A stretch of DNA of 32,834 nt from an uncultured Campylobacter sp. (GTDB taxonomy: Bacteria > Campylobacterota > Campylobacteria > Campylobacterales > Campylobacteraceae), in NCBI RefSeq assembly GCF_938045595.1, contig NZ_CALIBB010000141.1, positions 1 to 32,834 of the forward strand. The letters are read 5' to 3'. A model generated the notes under the pieces. It had not been told where the DNA came from, searched no databases, and was given only the letters and a program-made list of their open reading frames with translations. Made by a program: the position numbers and the translations under genes. Each line of letters begins with the position of its first letter. Position 1 is the first letter of the stretch. Shown here piece after piece: positions 1 through 8,093 of this stretch.

Positions 1-1
1 T

Positions 2-952
2 AAGATCGCCGAGCAAAACGTAACCGCGCCGAAGCTTCCCGTAGAGCCTGCCTCGCAAAATTCCGCAAGACAAAATTTAGCGAGGCAAAATTCTGCAAAC
101 GGCGATTCGCAAAATTCCGCAAATTCTATGGCTTCCGCAAATTCCGCCGCCGCAAATTCGGCGAGCGACGGATCTGACGTAAATTTTACCGCGTCAAATT
201 CCGCTCCAGGAAATTCCATAAATTCTACCGCGCAAAGCCATGCTTCTAGCGGCGCGGACGATCTTTCTAAATCTCCGCGCAAAGCATTGCCTGCAGGCTC
301 TCGCGCAAAGCTAGCGATCATCATCGACGACGTAGGTACCGGCGAGCAGGCGCAAAAGATCGCTGCGCTACCCGTGCGCGTGACGCCGTCCATCTTCCCG
401 CCCGAGTATCAGCGCAAGGACACGCGCTCGCTCGCTCGCGGCTTTGAGCATTACGCGATCCACCTGCCGATGGAGGCGAGCTCCGCCAAAAATAACTCCG
501 CGACGCTGCGAGCTTCGGATAATTACGAGAAGCTGCGCGGCGTCATAGCCAAGCTGCGCGCGGACTTTCCGAACGCTAAATTTATAAACAACCACACCGG
601 TTCTAAATTTACCGCCGACGAGCGCGCGATGCAAAACCTGCTGCGCGCGATGAACGAGCATGGATTTTTATTTATCGACTCGCGCACGAGCCCCGCTACC
701 AAGGCCAAAGCGGCGATGAAGGGGCTCGGCATGCGATACGTACATCGCGATGTGTTTTTAGATAATCAAAACAGCGTCGCTGCGGTGCGCAAAAAGCTGC
801 GTGAAGCCGTCGCGCTTGCTAAAAAGCAGGGTTACGCCATTGCTATCGGCCATCCCAAAAGCTCCACTCTGCGCGCGCTTGCAAACAGCGCCGACATCCT
901 AGGCGAGGTCGATTTGGTCTATTTGGACGAAATTTATGAGTACTACGAGTGA
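2..952 (+). CDS. Divergent polysaccharide deacetylase (YibQ/DUF610 family), 5' partial
   Basis: The reading frame is open from base 2, so the true start lies upstream and the ATG at 128 is probably internal. About the first 95 visible residues are an Asn/Ser/Ala-rich linker. The globular domain follows, beginning with AKLAIIIDDVGTG (the IDD motif of the family) and containing the HLPMEA, NNHTGSKFT and FIDSRTS motifs that are typical of divergent polysaccharide deacetylases. These are usually exported proteins thought to act on envelope polysaccharide; no signal peptide can be seen because the N-terminus is missing. The linker DNA holds about eleven RAATTY hexamers between roughly 55 and 235. 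The 3' end overlaps dprA by 17 bp, which suggests translational coupling. The family call is firm, but the substrate is unknown. Confidence 0.85.
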   Translation, partial: KIAEQNVTAPKLPVEPASQNSARQNLARQNSANGDSQNSANSMASANSAAANSASDGSDVNFTASNSAPGNSINSTAQSHASSGADDLSKSPRKALPAGSRAKLAIIIDDVGTGEQAQKIAALPVRVTPSIFPPEYQRKDTRSLARGFEHYAIHLPMEASSAKNNSATLRASDNYEKLRGVIAKLRADFPNAKFINNHTGSKFTADERAMQNLLRAMNEHGFLFIDSRTSPATKAKAAMKGLGMRYVHRDVFLDNQNSVAAVRKKLREAVALAKKQGYAIAIGHPKSSTLRALANSADILGEVDLVYLDEIYEYYE

Positions 953-1724
953 GCTTAGTTTTAAAATTCAAAGCCTAGCAAGGCTCGGTGCGAGCGAGCC
1001 CGCGCAGCTGTATTTTAGGGGCGAGCCGGCGCTACTGCAAAAGCGCCGCATCTCGATCGTGGGCTCGCGCAAGATGAGCGTTTATAGCAAAAATTTGATT
1101 CTGCGCCTCGCGCGCGCTTTGAGCGATGCGGACTTTTGCGTCGTAAGCGGCGCAGCGATCGGCTGCGACATAGCTGCGCACGAAGGGGCGTTTCCAAACA
1201 CGATCGCGGTTTTTGGAAACGGCCTTGATCAAATTTATCCCGCGCAAAACGCCGCCATGATCGGCAAAATTTACGAGCGCAGCCTCGCGCTTAGCGAGTA
1301 TGAGGACGGCGTGAGCGCGCGCGGATTTCAGTTTTTGCAGCGCAACCGCATCGTCGTGGCGTTGTCAGAAGCGCTGATCGTCGCTCAAGCCGAGCCTCGC
1401 AGCGGCTCGCTGCAAAGCGCGCGCCTGGCCCGCGAGATGGGTATACCCGTCTACGTGCTGCCGCACCGCATGGACGAGAGCACGGGCACGAACGATCTGC
1501 TCGCAAAGTCTCAGGCGCGGCTGATCGCGGATTTTGGCGAGTTTGTGGCTTCTTTAGCTCCGCAGACGCCGCAAAACACTGAGCGCGCGCAGGATGAGGT
1601 GATGGAATTTTTAGCGCTAAATTCCGATCTGCAAGCGGCGATCGAGCGCTTCGGCGATAAAATTTACGAATACGAGCTTGAAGGCAGGATCGAAATTTTA
1701 GGCGCAAAGATAGTGGCAAAATAG
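936..1724 (+). CDS. dprA: DNA-processing protein DprA (natural transformation)
   Basis: DprA loads RecA onto incoming single-stranded DNA during natural transformation. The 262-residue protein has the Rossmann-like DprA core: IVGSRKMSVYS near residue 40, SGAAIGCDIAAH near 70, GNGLDQIYP near 95, and the block RNRIVVALSEALIVAQAEPRSGS near 135-160. The C-terminal part after about residue 210 is short and would hold at most a reduced winged helix, as is common in Campylobacter. The start lies inside the end of the deacetylase gene (17 bp overlap). It is followed after a long spacer by ruvX, the same gene pairing found in C. jejuni. Its presence fits a naturally transformable organism. Confidence 0.93.
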   Translation: MSTTSELSFKIQSLARLGASEPAQLYFRGEPALLQKRRISIVGSRKMSVYSKNLILRLARALSDADFCVVSGAAIGCDIAAHEGAFPNTIAVFGNGLDQIYPAQNAAMIGKIYERSLALSEYEDGVSARGFQFLQRNRIVVALSEALIVAQAEPRSGSLQSARLAREMGIPVYVLPHRMDESTGTNDLLAKSQARLIADFGEFVASLAPQTPQNTERAQDEVMEFLALNSDLQAAIERFGDKIYEYELEGRIEILGAKIVAK

Positions 1725-2548
1725 CTGATGAGCGGCGTTTGCTCGCTATGACTTGCGCACGGCTTGTTTGCACGGCGCGTAGTCTATGCGGTCGGAGTTT
1801 AAATTTAGAAAAAGGCGGCTCGGTAAAATTTTACCTTCCGCAAGTAGCACTTGAGCTTAAAACAAACCCGCGCGGCTTGTTTGTGCAGCGCCGCTTGCCT
1901 CCGCTTGCGGTAATGATCGGTTTGTGAATGCTTCTCGCGATCTATAAATACTTTGCGGCGCAGAATTTAAGCTTTAAAATGCATGAAATTTTCTGAAATA
2001 GCGTTTAAATGTTTGTTTGCCTATCGTGCTAAATTTTTGCGGGTAAATTTGGCTACGAATTTCAGCGCGAGTGTGGTAGGCTAAATTTGCCGCAAGAGAA
2101 AATTTTGGTCACGGCGGCAAAATTTTACGAGTTATAAAGCGTAGGGGGGGCTTGTATCTGCTCCGTCGCGTGAGTGTGGGCTTTAAAATTTTGGTTTTAC
2201 GTGGGGTGGGTTGGTTGCACGTCCGGCACCTGCACGGCAGGATTTATGCCCGCCGTGAGTTTGGGTGTCGCTTACGTGCAGCTTGCGTGGACTCAGTGCG
2301 GATGTACTGAGCCGGGCGCGGCGATCGAAATTTTGGAATTTGAAGCTCGTGGCACGCTAAATTTAATAGCTCGCAAGCGGTGCGAGCGAGTGTAATTTAT
2401 GTCAATTTCGTATAAAATTTCATAAATTCCGCAGCTAAATTCTGCGATAAAATTTAGCTATGAAATTCCGATCGCGGAATTTTGGTGGCATAATTTTAAT
2501 GGCGAAACGTAAAATTCCATAAAATTTAATGTAAGTAAAGGATAAAAT
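1725..2548 (+). other. Long intergenic region between dprA and ruvX
   Basis: No convincing gene was seen. Short open frames at 1739-1927 and 2174-2395 have unlikely composition (rich in Cys, Trp and Gly) and no good ribosome binding sites. The region holds a run of seven G at 2144-2150, a small stem-loop at 2289-2313 (CTCAGT/ACTGAG), an imperfect direct repeat (GGCTTGTTTG at about 1760 and 1874) and several RAATTY hexamers. A possible -10 box CATAAT at 2489-2494 may serve ruvX. Confidence 0.5.
2489..2494 (+). promoter_or_regulatory. Possible -10 box for ruvX
   Basis: CATAAT lies 54 bp upstream of the ruvX start codon and follows a T/G-rich stretch. Campylobacter promoters usually show a strong -10 box with little -35 conservation. 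This is a sequence match only. Confidence 0.35.
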
Positions 2549-2941
2549 TTGATAGTTGCGATCGATCTTGGGCTTAAACGTATCGGCGTGGCGGCGGCAC
2601 CGGATGATAAGACGCCGCTTCCGTGCGAGCCGATCCTGCGCAAAAACCGCACCCAAGCCGCGCGCGAGCTAAGCGAACTGCTGCGCGAAAAGGGCGCCAG
2701 CGTGCTCGTGCTGGGCGTGCCGCGCGGCGGGGCGAGCGAGGAGGAGATGAGCAGGCGCATACGCCACTTCGCCTCGCTGCTGGATTTTGACGGCGAGATA
2801 AAATTCCAAGACGAGAGCTTTTCGAGCGCCGAAGCGGCGGAGTTTGCGAGCAAAGGCGCTAAAGGCGGCGGCAAAGATCCGCGCTTTGATAGCATCGCCG
2901 CGACGATAATTTTGCAGAGGTTTTTGGCGAGCAAGGGTTAG
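2549..2941 (+). CDS. ruvX: Putative pre-16S rRNA nuclease RuvX/YqgF
   Basis: YqgF/RuvX proteins have an RNase H fold and process the 5' end of pre-16S rRNA; they are also annotated as Holliday-junction resolvase-like. The 130-residue product shows the family signature: DLGLKRIGVA at residues 5-14 with the first catalytic Asp, VLGVPRG near 54, QDESFSSAEA near 90 and DSIAATIILQRF near the C-terminus. It starts with TTG at 2549; the AAAGGA Shine-Dalgarno at 2537-2542 supports this. Length is normal for the family. The frame ends just after the last family motif, so the gene appears complete. Confidence 0.92.
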   Translation: MIVAIDLGLKRIGVAAAPDDKTPLPCEPILRKNRTQAARELSELLREKGASVLVLGVPRGGASEEEMSRRIRHFASLLDFDGEIKFQDESFSSAEAAEFASKGAKGGGKDPRFDSIAATIILQRFLASKG

Positions 2942-3387
2942 ACGCGTGCGTAGCAACGCAATTCGCGCGCGGCTGCGCAAGAAAGAATTGCCATTCGTCT
3001 GTTTTGCCGATCACTTAATGCTTGCAAAATTTTATCTTGCCCGCCTAAACGGACGGAATTTATGCGCGTCAAAAGTCGGTAAAATTTTCATCGTTCGCTA
3101 AAGCTTGGCAAAATTTTGCTTTGCCCGCAAAGAGCCTGCGGAATTTATTTCGACTGCAGCCGTAAATGGCGCTTTAGGTAGTTAAACTAAGTGAGATTGA
3201 CAGCGATTTAAGTTGTAAACGGCGAGGTTTATGCATTTTTGGCGATTTGTGCTCGCGCGCACGGCTGCTATTTAAGTTTTTTCAAGGTCTATTTAGACGC
3301 AAAGAATACTAAGCAAAATTGCAAAAATGCGGATGCATCATAGAATAGGGCGCAAATTTTGCGATAAATTTCATTTAGGGAGCGGTT
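2942..3387 (+). other. Intergenic region with no gene seen
   Basis: About 450 bp without a plausible gene. It contains scattered RAATTY hexamers (around 3025-3130 and near 3355). The start of the region is GC-rich (GCGTGCGTAGCAACGC) and could fold weakly, but no T-run follows, so it is not called a terminator. Confidence 0.4.
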
Positions 3388-3756
3388 ATGTTTAAGATCA
3401 CGATGTTAGTAAAAAAGGCGCCGAACATCACGCAGCAGGAGTTTTTGGCGCACTGGGAGGCGCATTCGCAAAAGGTTTTGGCTAATCAAAAGGCACTAAA
3501 TATCGTCCGCTATGCAAAAACCATGCCCGTTTTCCCCGAGGGACAAAGCACCAAGCGCGAGACGGCGGCGTTTGACTACGATGCGATGGGCGAGCTGTGG
3601 TATGAGAGCGTGCAGGCGTTTGCGGATGCGCGAAACAGTGAGGCGGCGCGAGCGGTGCTAACGGAGCTGATGGCGGATGAGGCGAAGTTTTGCGATATGA
3701 AAAACTGCGTGATGTGGTTCGGCGAGGAGGAGGCTGTGATAGAGTTTGAGCGCTAG
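3388..3756 (+). CDS. EthD-domain protein (dimeric alpha/beta barrel)
   Basis: A 122-residue protein that begins MFKITMLVKKAPNITQQEF and continues with FLAHWEAHSQ. The pattern of a beta strand followed by a hydrophobic FxxHW helix is typical of the EthD family of small dimeric alpha/beta-barrel proteins. The later GELWYESVQAFADA segment and the C-terminal CVMWFGEEE strand fit the second half of the fold. Members are poorly characterised; some are linked to degradation of small organic compounds, but no substrate can be inferred here. The ATG is preceded by AGGGAGCGG at 3377-3385, a good ribosome binding site. The gene stands alone between two long non-coding stretches. Confidence 0.75.
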   Translation: MFKITMLVKKAPNITQQEFLAHWEAHSQKVLANQKALNIVRYAKTMPVFPEGQSTKRETAAFDYDAMGELWYESVQAFADARNSEAARAVLTELMADEAKFCDMKNCVMWFGEEEAVIEFER

Positions 3757-4529
3757 GGAGCGCGGCTTGCAGCGAATAAATTTTGAAGTAAGGCTCTTTA
3801 AATGGATAGAATTCTACGTGGCATTTGGGTTTTAAAACTAGCAGAATTTTACGAGCTGGGCTTGCGCGGCTGAAATCTCAGTCGCAACCTACATAGATGA
3901 AATTTACATGCGCTATACAGATACTGCGCGGTTTAAATTATTTTAAGACTCACATATCTAAGTGGTGCGATCTAAGAATCCTGGGTATTGAGCCAAAATA
4001 CCCAAAGACGCATTACGCTTGCGATTTTGGCATAGAAAAGCCTATTTATAAGATAAAACTTAAAGGGCGGTGGCATAAAATTTTTTAAAATTTTTAAGCA
4101 GCAATGCGAAATTTTCAAAAGTTTTCTAGGGCACGGCAAGATGCTTGTCGCGGGCTTGGTATGCAACAAAATATTTTACGCATTAGATTGTCGCCCTGAT
4201 AAATTACCATTGTAGAGTCCGTAGGTGTTTCAGACCTCAGGATTAAATGCTTTATTATAAATACTGCAGGCGCCGTGGATGCCGCATAGACGGTGCGAGT
4301 AAAAATTGAGGCAAGCCAGCCATAAAAACAATCTTGCAAGTAAAATTTTAATTTGTCTTTTTGAAATTCAGCTCAAAGCTCCGTTTAAAATTTTATTTAA
4401 AATTTTGCTTGGGATTTTGATAGAAATTTTGCAGGAATTTCACCGCAAATTTCACAGCTATTATCAAAAATTAAAATTTTATCCCTCGCTTTTTGCTATA
4501 ATTATTTTTAAAATTTAAAAGGAGCAAAA
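3757..4529 (+). other. Intergenic region with no confident gene
   Basis: Short frames at 3897-4088 (+), 4306-4518 (+) and 4115-4339 (-) lack ribosome binding sites and recognisable motifs. The part 4340-4520 is very AT-rich with many AAATTT and AAAATTTT strings and ends in the promoter of the next gene. A decayed gene in 3890-4340 cannot be excluded. Confidence 0.4.
4497..4502 (+). promoter_or_regulatory. -10 box of the Sel1-repeat gene
   Basis: TATAAT preceded by TTTTTGC is a typical Campylobacter sigma-70 -10 element. It lies 27 bp before the start codon, and an AAGGAG ribosome binding site is at 4519-4524. The implied leader is short. Confidence 0.7.
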
Positions 4530-5216
4530 ATGAAAATTTTAGCGTCGATTACCGCACTAATCGTAGCAGCCTACTTGCTCGCGCAGATATTTTTCCCGCA
4601 AGGGGTCTCGTTTGTCGGATGCGGCATCGGTAGGGCTAATTCGTGCGAAGACTACGGAGCATATTTGCTTGAGGAGCGCGATTATGAGGCAGCGAAAAAG
4701 CCGTTTGAAAAAGCTTGCGAAGCAGGGCTGGAAAATAGCTGTGCTATCGCGGGGGATTTATATTACGACGAGCAAAATTTATATAAAACTACAAAAGATA
4801 AGGGCAAGTCCGCGCGGTTTTATTCCAAAGCGTGCGAGCTGGGAGCCGCCAAAGCTTGCTACAACGCCGCGATAATCTCTTATAAAAATGCCGATAAGAA
4901 AAATACGTTCGCATTTTTTGCCAAATCATGCGATTTGGGACTAGGCGAGGGCTGCTTAAACGCTGCGGTCGCTAGCTACGAAGAAAAAGACTATCATGGC
5001 GCTCTTAAGTTTTTCCTAAAATCTTGCGATGCTGCTTTGGCAGAGGGATGCCAAAGGGTCGGGCTAGCGTATTCAAAGAAGGAATTTGGCGAGCCAGATC
5101 TGGATAAGGCGATGATCTACTACGACAAGGCTTGCAAACTGGGAGCGGAGTTTAGCTGCAACGTAGTAGCTGCGATGAATAAAATAAATGCAAGCGAGGC
5201 TAATGCTACTAAATAG
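4530..5216 (+). CDS. Cysteine-rich Sel1-repeat protein (Hcp-like)
   Basis: The 228-residue protein has a hydrophobic N-terminus (MKILASITALIVAAYLLAQI) that is a signal peptide or anchor. It is followed by about five repeats of 30-36 residues with the pattern Y..A...F.KACELG....C. Examples are AAKKPFEKACEAGLENSC, KSARFYSKACELGAAKAC, AFFAKSCDLGLGEGC, LKFFLKSCDAALAEGC and MIYYDKACKLGAEFSC. Paired cysteines in each repeat are the hallmark of the Helicobacter cysteine-rich proteins (Hcp), exported Sel1-type solenoids stabilised by disulfides. It probably sits in the periplasm. A promoter and a strong ribosome binding site directly precede it, and it appears monocistronic. The specific partner is unknown. 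Confidence 0.82.
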   Translation: MKILASITALIVAAYLLAQIFFPQGVSFVGCGIGRANSCEDYGAYLLEERDYEAAKKPFEKACEAGLENSCAIAGDLYYDEQNLYKTTKDKGKSARFYSKACELGAAKACYNAAIISYKNADKKNTFAFFAKSCDLGLGEGCLNAAVASYEEKDYHGALKFFLKSCDAALAEGCQRVGLAYSKKEFGEPDLDKAMIYYDKACKLGAEFSCNVVAAMNKINASEANATK

Positions 5217-5851
5217 ATGGCAGGGCTAGCTCGACGGTAAGAAGGCGGGATCGAAATTAACTTAGAAATTTGACGGAGCTTTATGGAATTTTATGGAATT
5301 CCGCGGAATTTCGTATTTAAAATTTTATTGCTGAAATTTCGCATATTGCGATAATATCGATAGATAGTGATTTTAAAATTTCAGTATCTTGGAAGTTTAG
5401 AATTTAATCTATGCTGTGGATTTTATTGACAGAATTTTGACTTATCATAGACTTATCCATCGCGATATAGGGATTTAATCATAATCTTAGTGCATCCCTG
5501 AAAGAGAAAAAATTGCGCAAACTAGCGAGTAGCTATGTAATCACAGCTGATATGGCAAAAATATCCGAAGAAGATCGCACGGGATAATCAATCTGCGAAG
5601 TAAGTAAAATCAATTATCAAGTGGATGGAATCTATCAATAAACAAGTAAAATTATTCATCGCAAAGCAAGCAAAATCGATCTGTAAATGGGTAGATCAAG
5701 CTTAAAACTAACTCGAAGTAGCCTGTAAATAAGCTAAATTGCAAGCAAGATAAATTTTAAGCAGGCATATTGTAAGAAAGTAAAATTTTAGATAGGGTAA
5801 ACGGGATAAATCGATTTCAAATCACCGTAGAAGTTGGATGACGATCCTAAT
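5217..5851 (+). other. A-rich intergenic region with degenerate short repeats
   Basis: No gene seen. From 5230 to 5420 it is dense in RAATTY (for example GGAATTTTATGGAATTCCG near 5285). From about 5595 to 5800 it turns A-rich and shows a loose repetition of AAGTAAAATC-like words roughly every 20-25 bp, with stops in all frames. It separates two convergent genes, but no hairpin with a T-run was found. Confidence 0.45.
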
Positions 5852-7234
5852 TTAAAGCCCCATTTTTCCGGGATTTAAGATGCCTTTTGGATCGAACGCC
5901 CTTTTGATTGCGCGAAATAGCTCCATCTCTGCTGCGCTAAAAGCTAGTGGCATAAATTCTGCTTTGCTTAGCCCGATGCCGTGCTCGCCGCTGAGCGTAC
6001 CGCCAAGATCAACTGCAGCTTTGAAAATTTCGGTGATTGCGTCATGTCCGCGTCGCACCTGAGCTTCATCTTTTTTGTCGGCGACCATGACGTTGGTGTG
6101 GACATTTCCGTCGCCCGTGTGCCCGAAGCAGGGCACACGCACGCCGTATTTATCGCCGATGCGCGCGATACGGCGCAGTAGCTCGGGCAGCTGCGAGCGC
6201 GGGACGGTGATGTCCTCATTTAGCTTAAGCGTGCCGTAGATATTGATCGCCTGCGAGCAGTTGCGTCTCGCAAACCAAATGCCCGCACGCTCCTCTTCGC
6301 TTTCTGCGATGCGAAAGTCGCTCGCGCCGTTTTGAACGAAAATTTCTTTTATGAGCGCGAGCTCCTCCAAAAGCACTGCTTCTAAATTGCCGTCGGTTTC
6401 GCAGATCAAAATCGCGCCCGCACCCTTCGGCAAGCCCTTGTGAAATTTCTCCTCGACCGCGGCTATGCACAGCGCGTCTAAAAATTCCATCGCCACGGGC
6501 GTGATACCGGCAGCCATCGTCTTATACACGGCATTCATTGCTGCATCTACGCTAGGAAAAACGCCCATCGCGGTCTTTTTAAGCTTTGGCATCGGGATTA
6601 GTTTGAGCGTGATTTCGGTGATGACGGCAAGCGCGCCTTCGCTTGCGATTAAAATTCCTGCCACGTTGAAGCCTGCGACATCTTTGATAGTGCGTTTGCC
6701 CGCTCGGATCACCTCTCCATTAGGCAGTACCGCACGCAGTGCCATTACGTAGTCTTTGGTGATGCCGTATTTTGCGGCGCGCATACCGCCGGAGTTTTCG
6801 GCGACATTGCCTCCTAGCGTGGAATAATCCTGACTTGCGGGATCGGGCGGATAAAAAAGCCCGCGCGCTGCGGCTGCTTTTTGCAGATCGATATTTATGC
6901 AGCCGGGTTGGACTACGGCGAGTAGATTTTGCATGTCGATTTCTAGAATTTTATTCATATGTTTTTCAAATGCCAAAATCACTCCGCCGTTTGCGGCTAA
7001 AGATCCACCCGTAAAACCGCTACCTGCGCCTCTTGGAACTACAGGGATTAAATTTTCGTTGCAGAATTTTAAAATTTGACTAACATCGTCTTCACTTCGC
7101 GGGAAAAGCACGCCGTCCGGCAGGCAGCGTCTTTTCGTCGCGTCGTAGCAGTATGCTGTGCGATGAGCCTCGTCAAAATAGGCGTTATCCGCGCCTAATA
7201 GATTTGTAAAAAACGCTCGCGCGGCGCTATTCAT
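5852..7234 (-). CDS. glcD: GlcD-like FAD-linked oxidase (glycolate/D-lactate oxidase)
   Basis: A 460-residue FAD-dependent 2-hydroxyacid dehydrogenase of the GlcD/VAO family. The FAD-binding PCMH domain is seen at about residues 40-220: VVPRGAGSGFTGGSLAANGG, DPASQDYSTLGGNVAENSGG, RTIKDVAGFNVAG and SEGALAVITEITL. The C-terminal catalytic domain contains CFGHTGDGNVHTNVM and SGEHGIGLSKAEFM, both typical of GlcD and D-lactate dehydrogenases. These enzymes feed electrons from glycolate or D-lactate to the respiratory chain. Its start overlaps the 3' end of the PgbA-like gene by 8 bp, so the two are likely co-transcribed; the same pairing is known in C. jejuni. The substrate cannot be fixed from sequence. 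Confidence 0.9.
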   Translation of the reverse strand: MNSAARAFFTNLLGADNAYFDEAHRTAYCYDATKRRCLPDGVLFPRSEDDVSQILKFCNENLIPVVPRGAGSGFTGGSLAANGGVILAFEKHMNKILEIDMQNLLAVVQPGCINIDLQKAAAARGLFYPPDPASQDYSTLGGNVAENSGGMRAAKYGITKDYVMALRAVLPNGEVIRAGKRTIKDVAGFNVAGILIASEGALAVITEITLKLIPMPKLKKTAMGVFPSVDAAMNAVYKTMAAGITPVAMEFLDALCIAAVEEKFHKGLPKGAGAILICETDGNLEAVLLEELALIKEIFVQNGASDFRIAESEEERAGIWFARRNCSQAINIYGTLKLNEDITVPRSQLPELLRRIARIGDKYGVRVPCFGHTGDGNVHTNVMVADKKDEAQVRRGHDAITEIFKAAVDLGGTLSGEHGIGLSKAEFMPLAFSAAEMELFRAIKRAFDPKGILNPGKMGL

Positions 7235-7955
7235 CGCCGTCTAAGCCTAGCAAATAGCGGTAGTGTTTGTCGTAATCGCTGATAGGGCCGTTAGTAAAGT
7301 CCCAAATGACGGTCTTTATCTCGCCCACGCGCGAGTAAAATGGCAGCTGATAATAAGCCACGCCGCCGCTAGCAAACGTACGCAAAGGCTTGAAACTACC
7401 GCAGTCGGCAAATACGCCTTGTTTATCCATCGCGATAAAAATCAGTCCGGCGCTGTTTTGCGCGCAAATTTTACGAAAATCGTCACGGCTGGGATTTGGC
7501 TTGTGGTTGTAGCTAAGATAGGCGCCGCCAAGATCTGGGTGGATAAAATTTATATTTGGAAAAGCCTTGATAACCTGCTCGTAAATTTCAGCGTTAGGCG
7601 CGACGATTATGGCGCGGTCATAGAGGAAATTTAAGATCACTTTATCGCCGCTTGAGGGTAAAATTTTAGGCAGTGGCAGCGCCTCTTGAGCTAACATATC
7701 AAAGACCTCAAATCGCACCTTTGCCTTGCCTGCGCTTTTTTGCGTCACGACTGCGCGCGCGATGATGGAGCTTGCGCCGCTACCGAAATTATGCATCACC
7801 ACTCCGCTGCTGCCTACGGCAATCGTAGGGCTATCTGCAATCTCGCCCGAACCATCCTTTACACTAAGTAGGGCGGTTTCGTATCGCGGCATGTTAAATT
7901 CCGCCCCTATCGCCGCACTTAAAAATAGGCCTAAAATAAGTAAAGCTTTTTTCAA
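7227..7955 (-). CDS. Exported protein similar to the plasminogen-binding protein PgbA N-terminal domain
   Basis: A 242-residue protein with a clear signal peptide (MKKALLILGLFLSAAIGAEF, cleavage after about AIGA). The mature part, with TALLSVKDGSGEIADSP, GVVMHNFG, RAIIVAPNAEIYEQV and GLIFIAMDKQGVFADC, resembles the N-terminal domain of Helicobacter PgbA and the exported protein encoded beside glcD in C. jejuni. It lacks the long charged repeat tail that binds plasminogen in H. pylori PgbA, so plasminogen binding should not be assumed. It probably acts in the periplasm or outer envelope. A -10 box lies 30 bp upstream. Confidence 0.75.
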   Translation of the reverse strand: MKKALLILGLFLSAAIGAEFNMPRYETALLSVKDGSGEIADSPTIAVGSSGVVMHNFGSGASSIIARAVVTQKSAGKAKVRFEVFDMLAQEALPLPKILPSSGDKVILNFLYDRAIIVAPNAEIYEQVIKAFPNINFIHPDLGGAYLSYNHKPNPSRDDFRKICAQNSAGLIFIAMDKQGVFADCGSFKPLRTFASGGVAYYQLPFYSRVGEIKTVIWDFTNGPISDYDKHYRYLLGLDGDE

Positions 7956-7984
7956 AATTCTACTCCTGAATAAAATTTCGGCTA

Positions 7985-7990
7985 ATTATA
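7985..7990 (-). promoter_or_regulatory. Extended -10 box for the PgbA-like gene and glcD
   Basis: On the minus strand this reads TGTATAAT, an extended -10 element, with the start codon about 30 bp downstream. It lies in the short divergent intergenic region shared with the M23 peptidase gene. Confidence 0.65.
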
Positions 7991-8053
7991 CATAAAACTT
8001 TGAAATTAGCGATAAAATTCCGCGGTATTTACGAAATATAAGCGTTTTTTCGT

Positions 8054-8059
8054 TACAAT
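8054..8059 (+). promoter_or_regulatory. -10 box for the M23 peptidase operon
   Basis: TACAAT follows a T-rich stretch (GCGTTTTTTCGT), as in many Campylobacter promoters, and lies 34 bp before the ATG at 8094. Confidence 0.55.
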
Positions 8060-8093
8060 CCCGCCTTAAAATAATATTTCAAAGCGGTTTTAT

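Noticed and set aside
1739..2395. Two small plus-strand open frames at 1739-1927 and 2174-2395
   Set aside because: Unusual amino-acid composition, no ribosome binding sites and no recognisable motif; they are probably chance frames in GC-rich non-coding DNA.
4115..4339. Reverse frame of 74 residues upstream of the Sel1-repeat gene
   Set aside because: No ribosome binding site and no family resemblance, although decay of an old gene cannot be excluded.
5448..5462. TTATCCATC resembling a DnaA box in an AT-rich region
   Set aside because: It has two mismatches to the consensus, no cluster of further boxes and no replication genes nearby, so there is no support for an origin.
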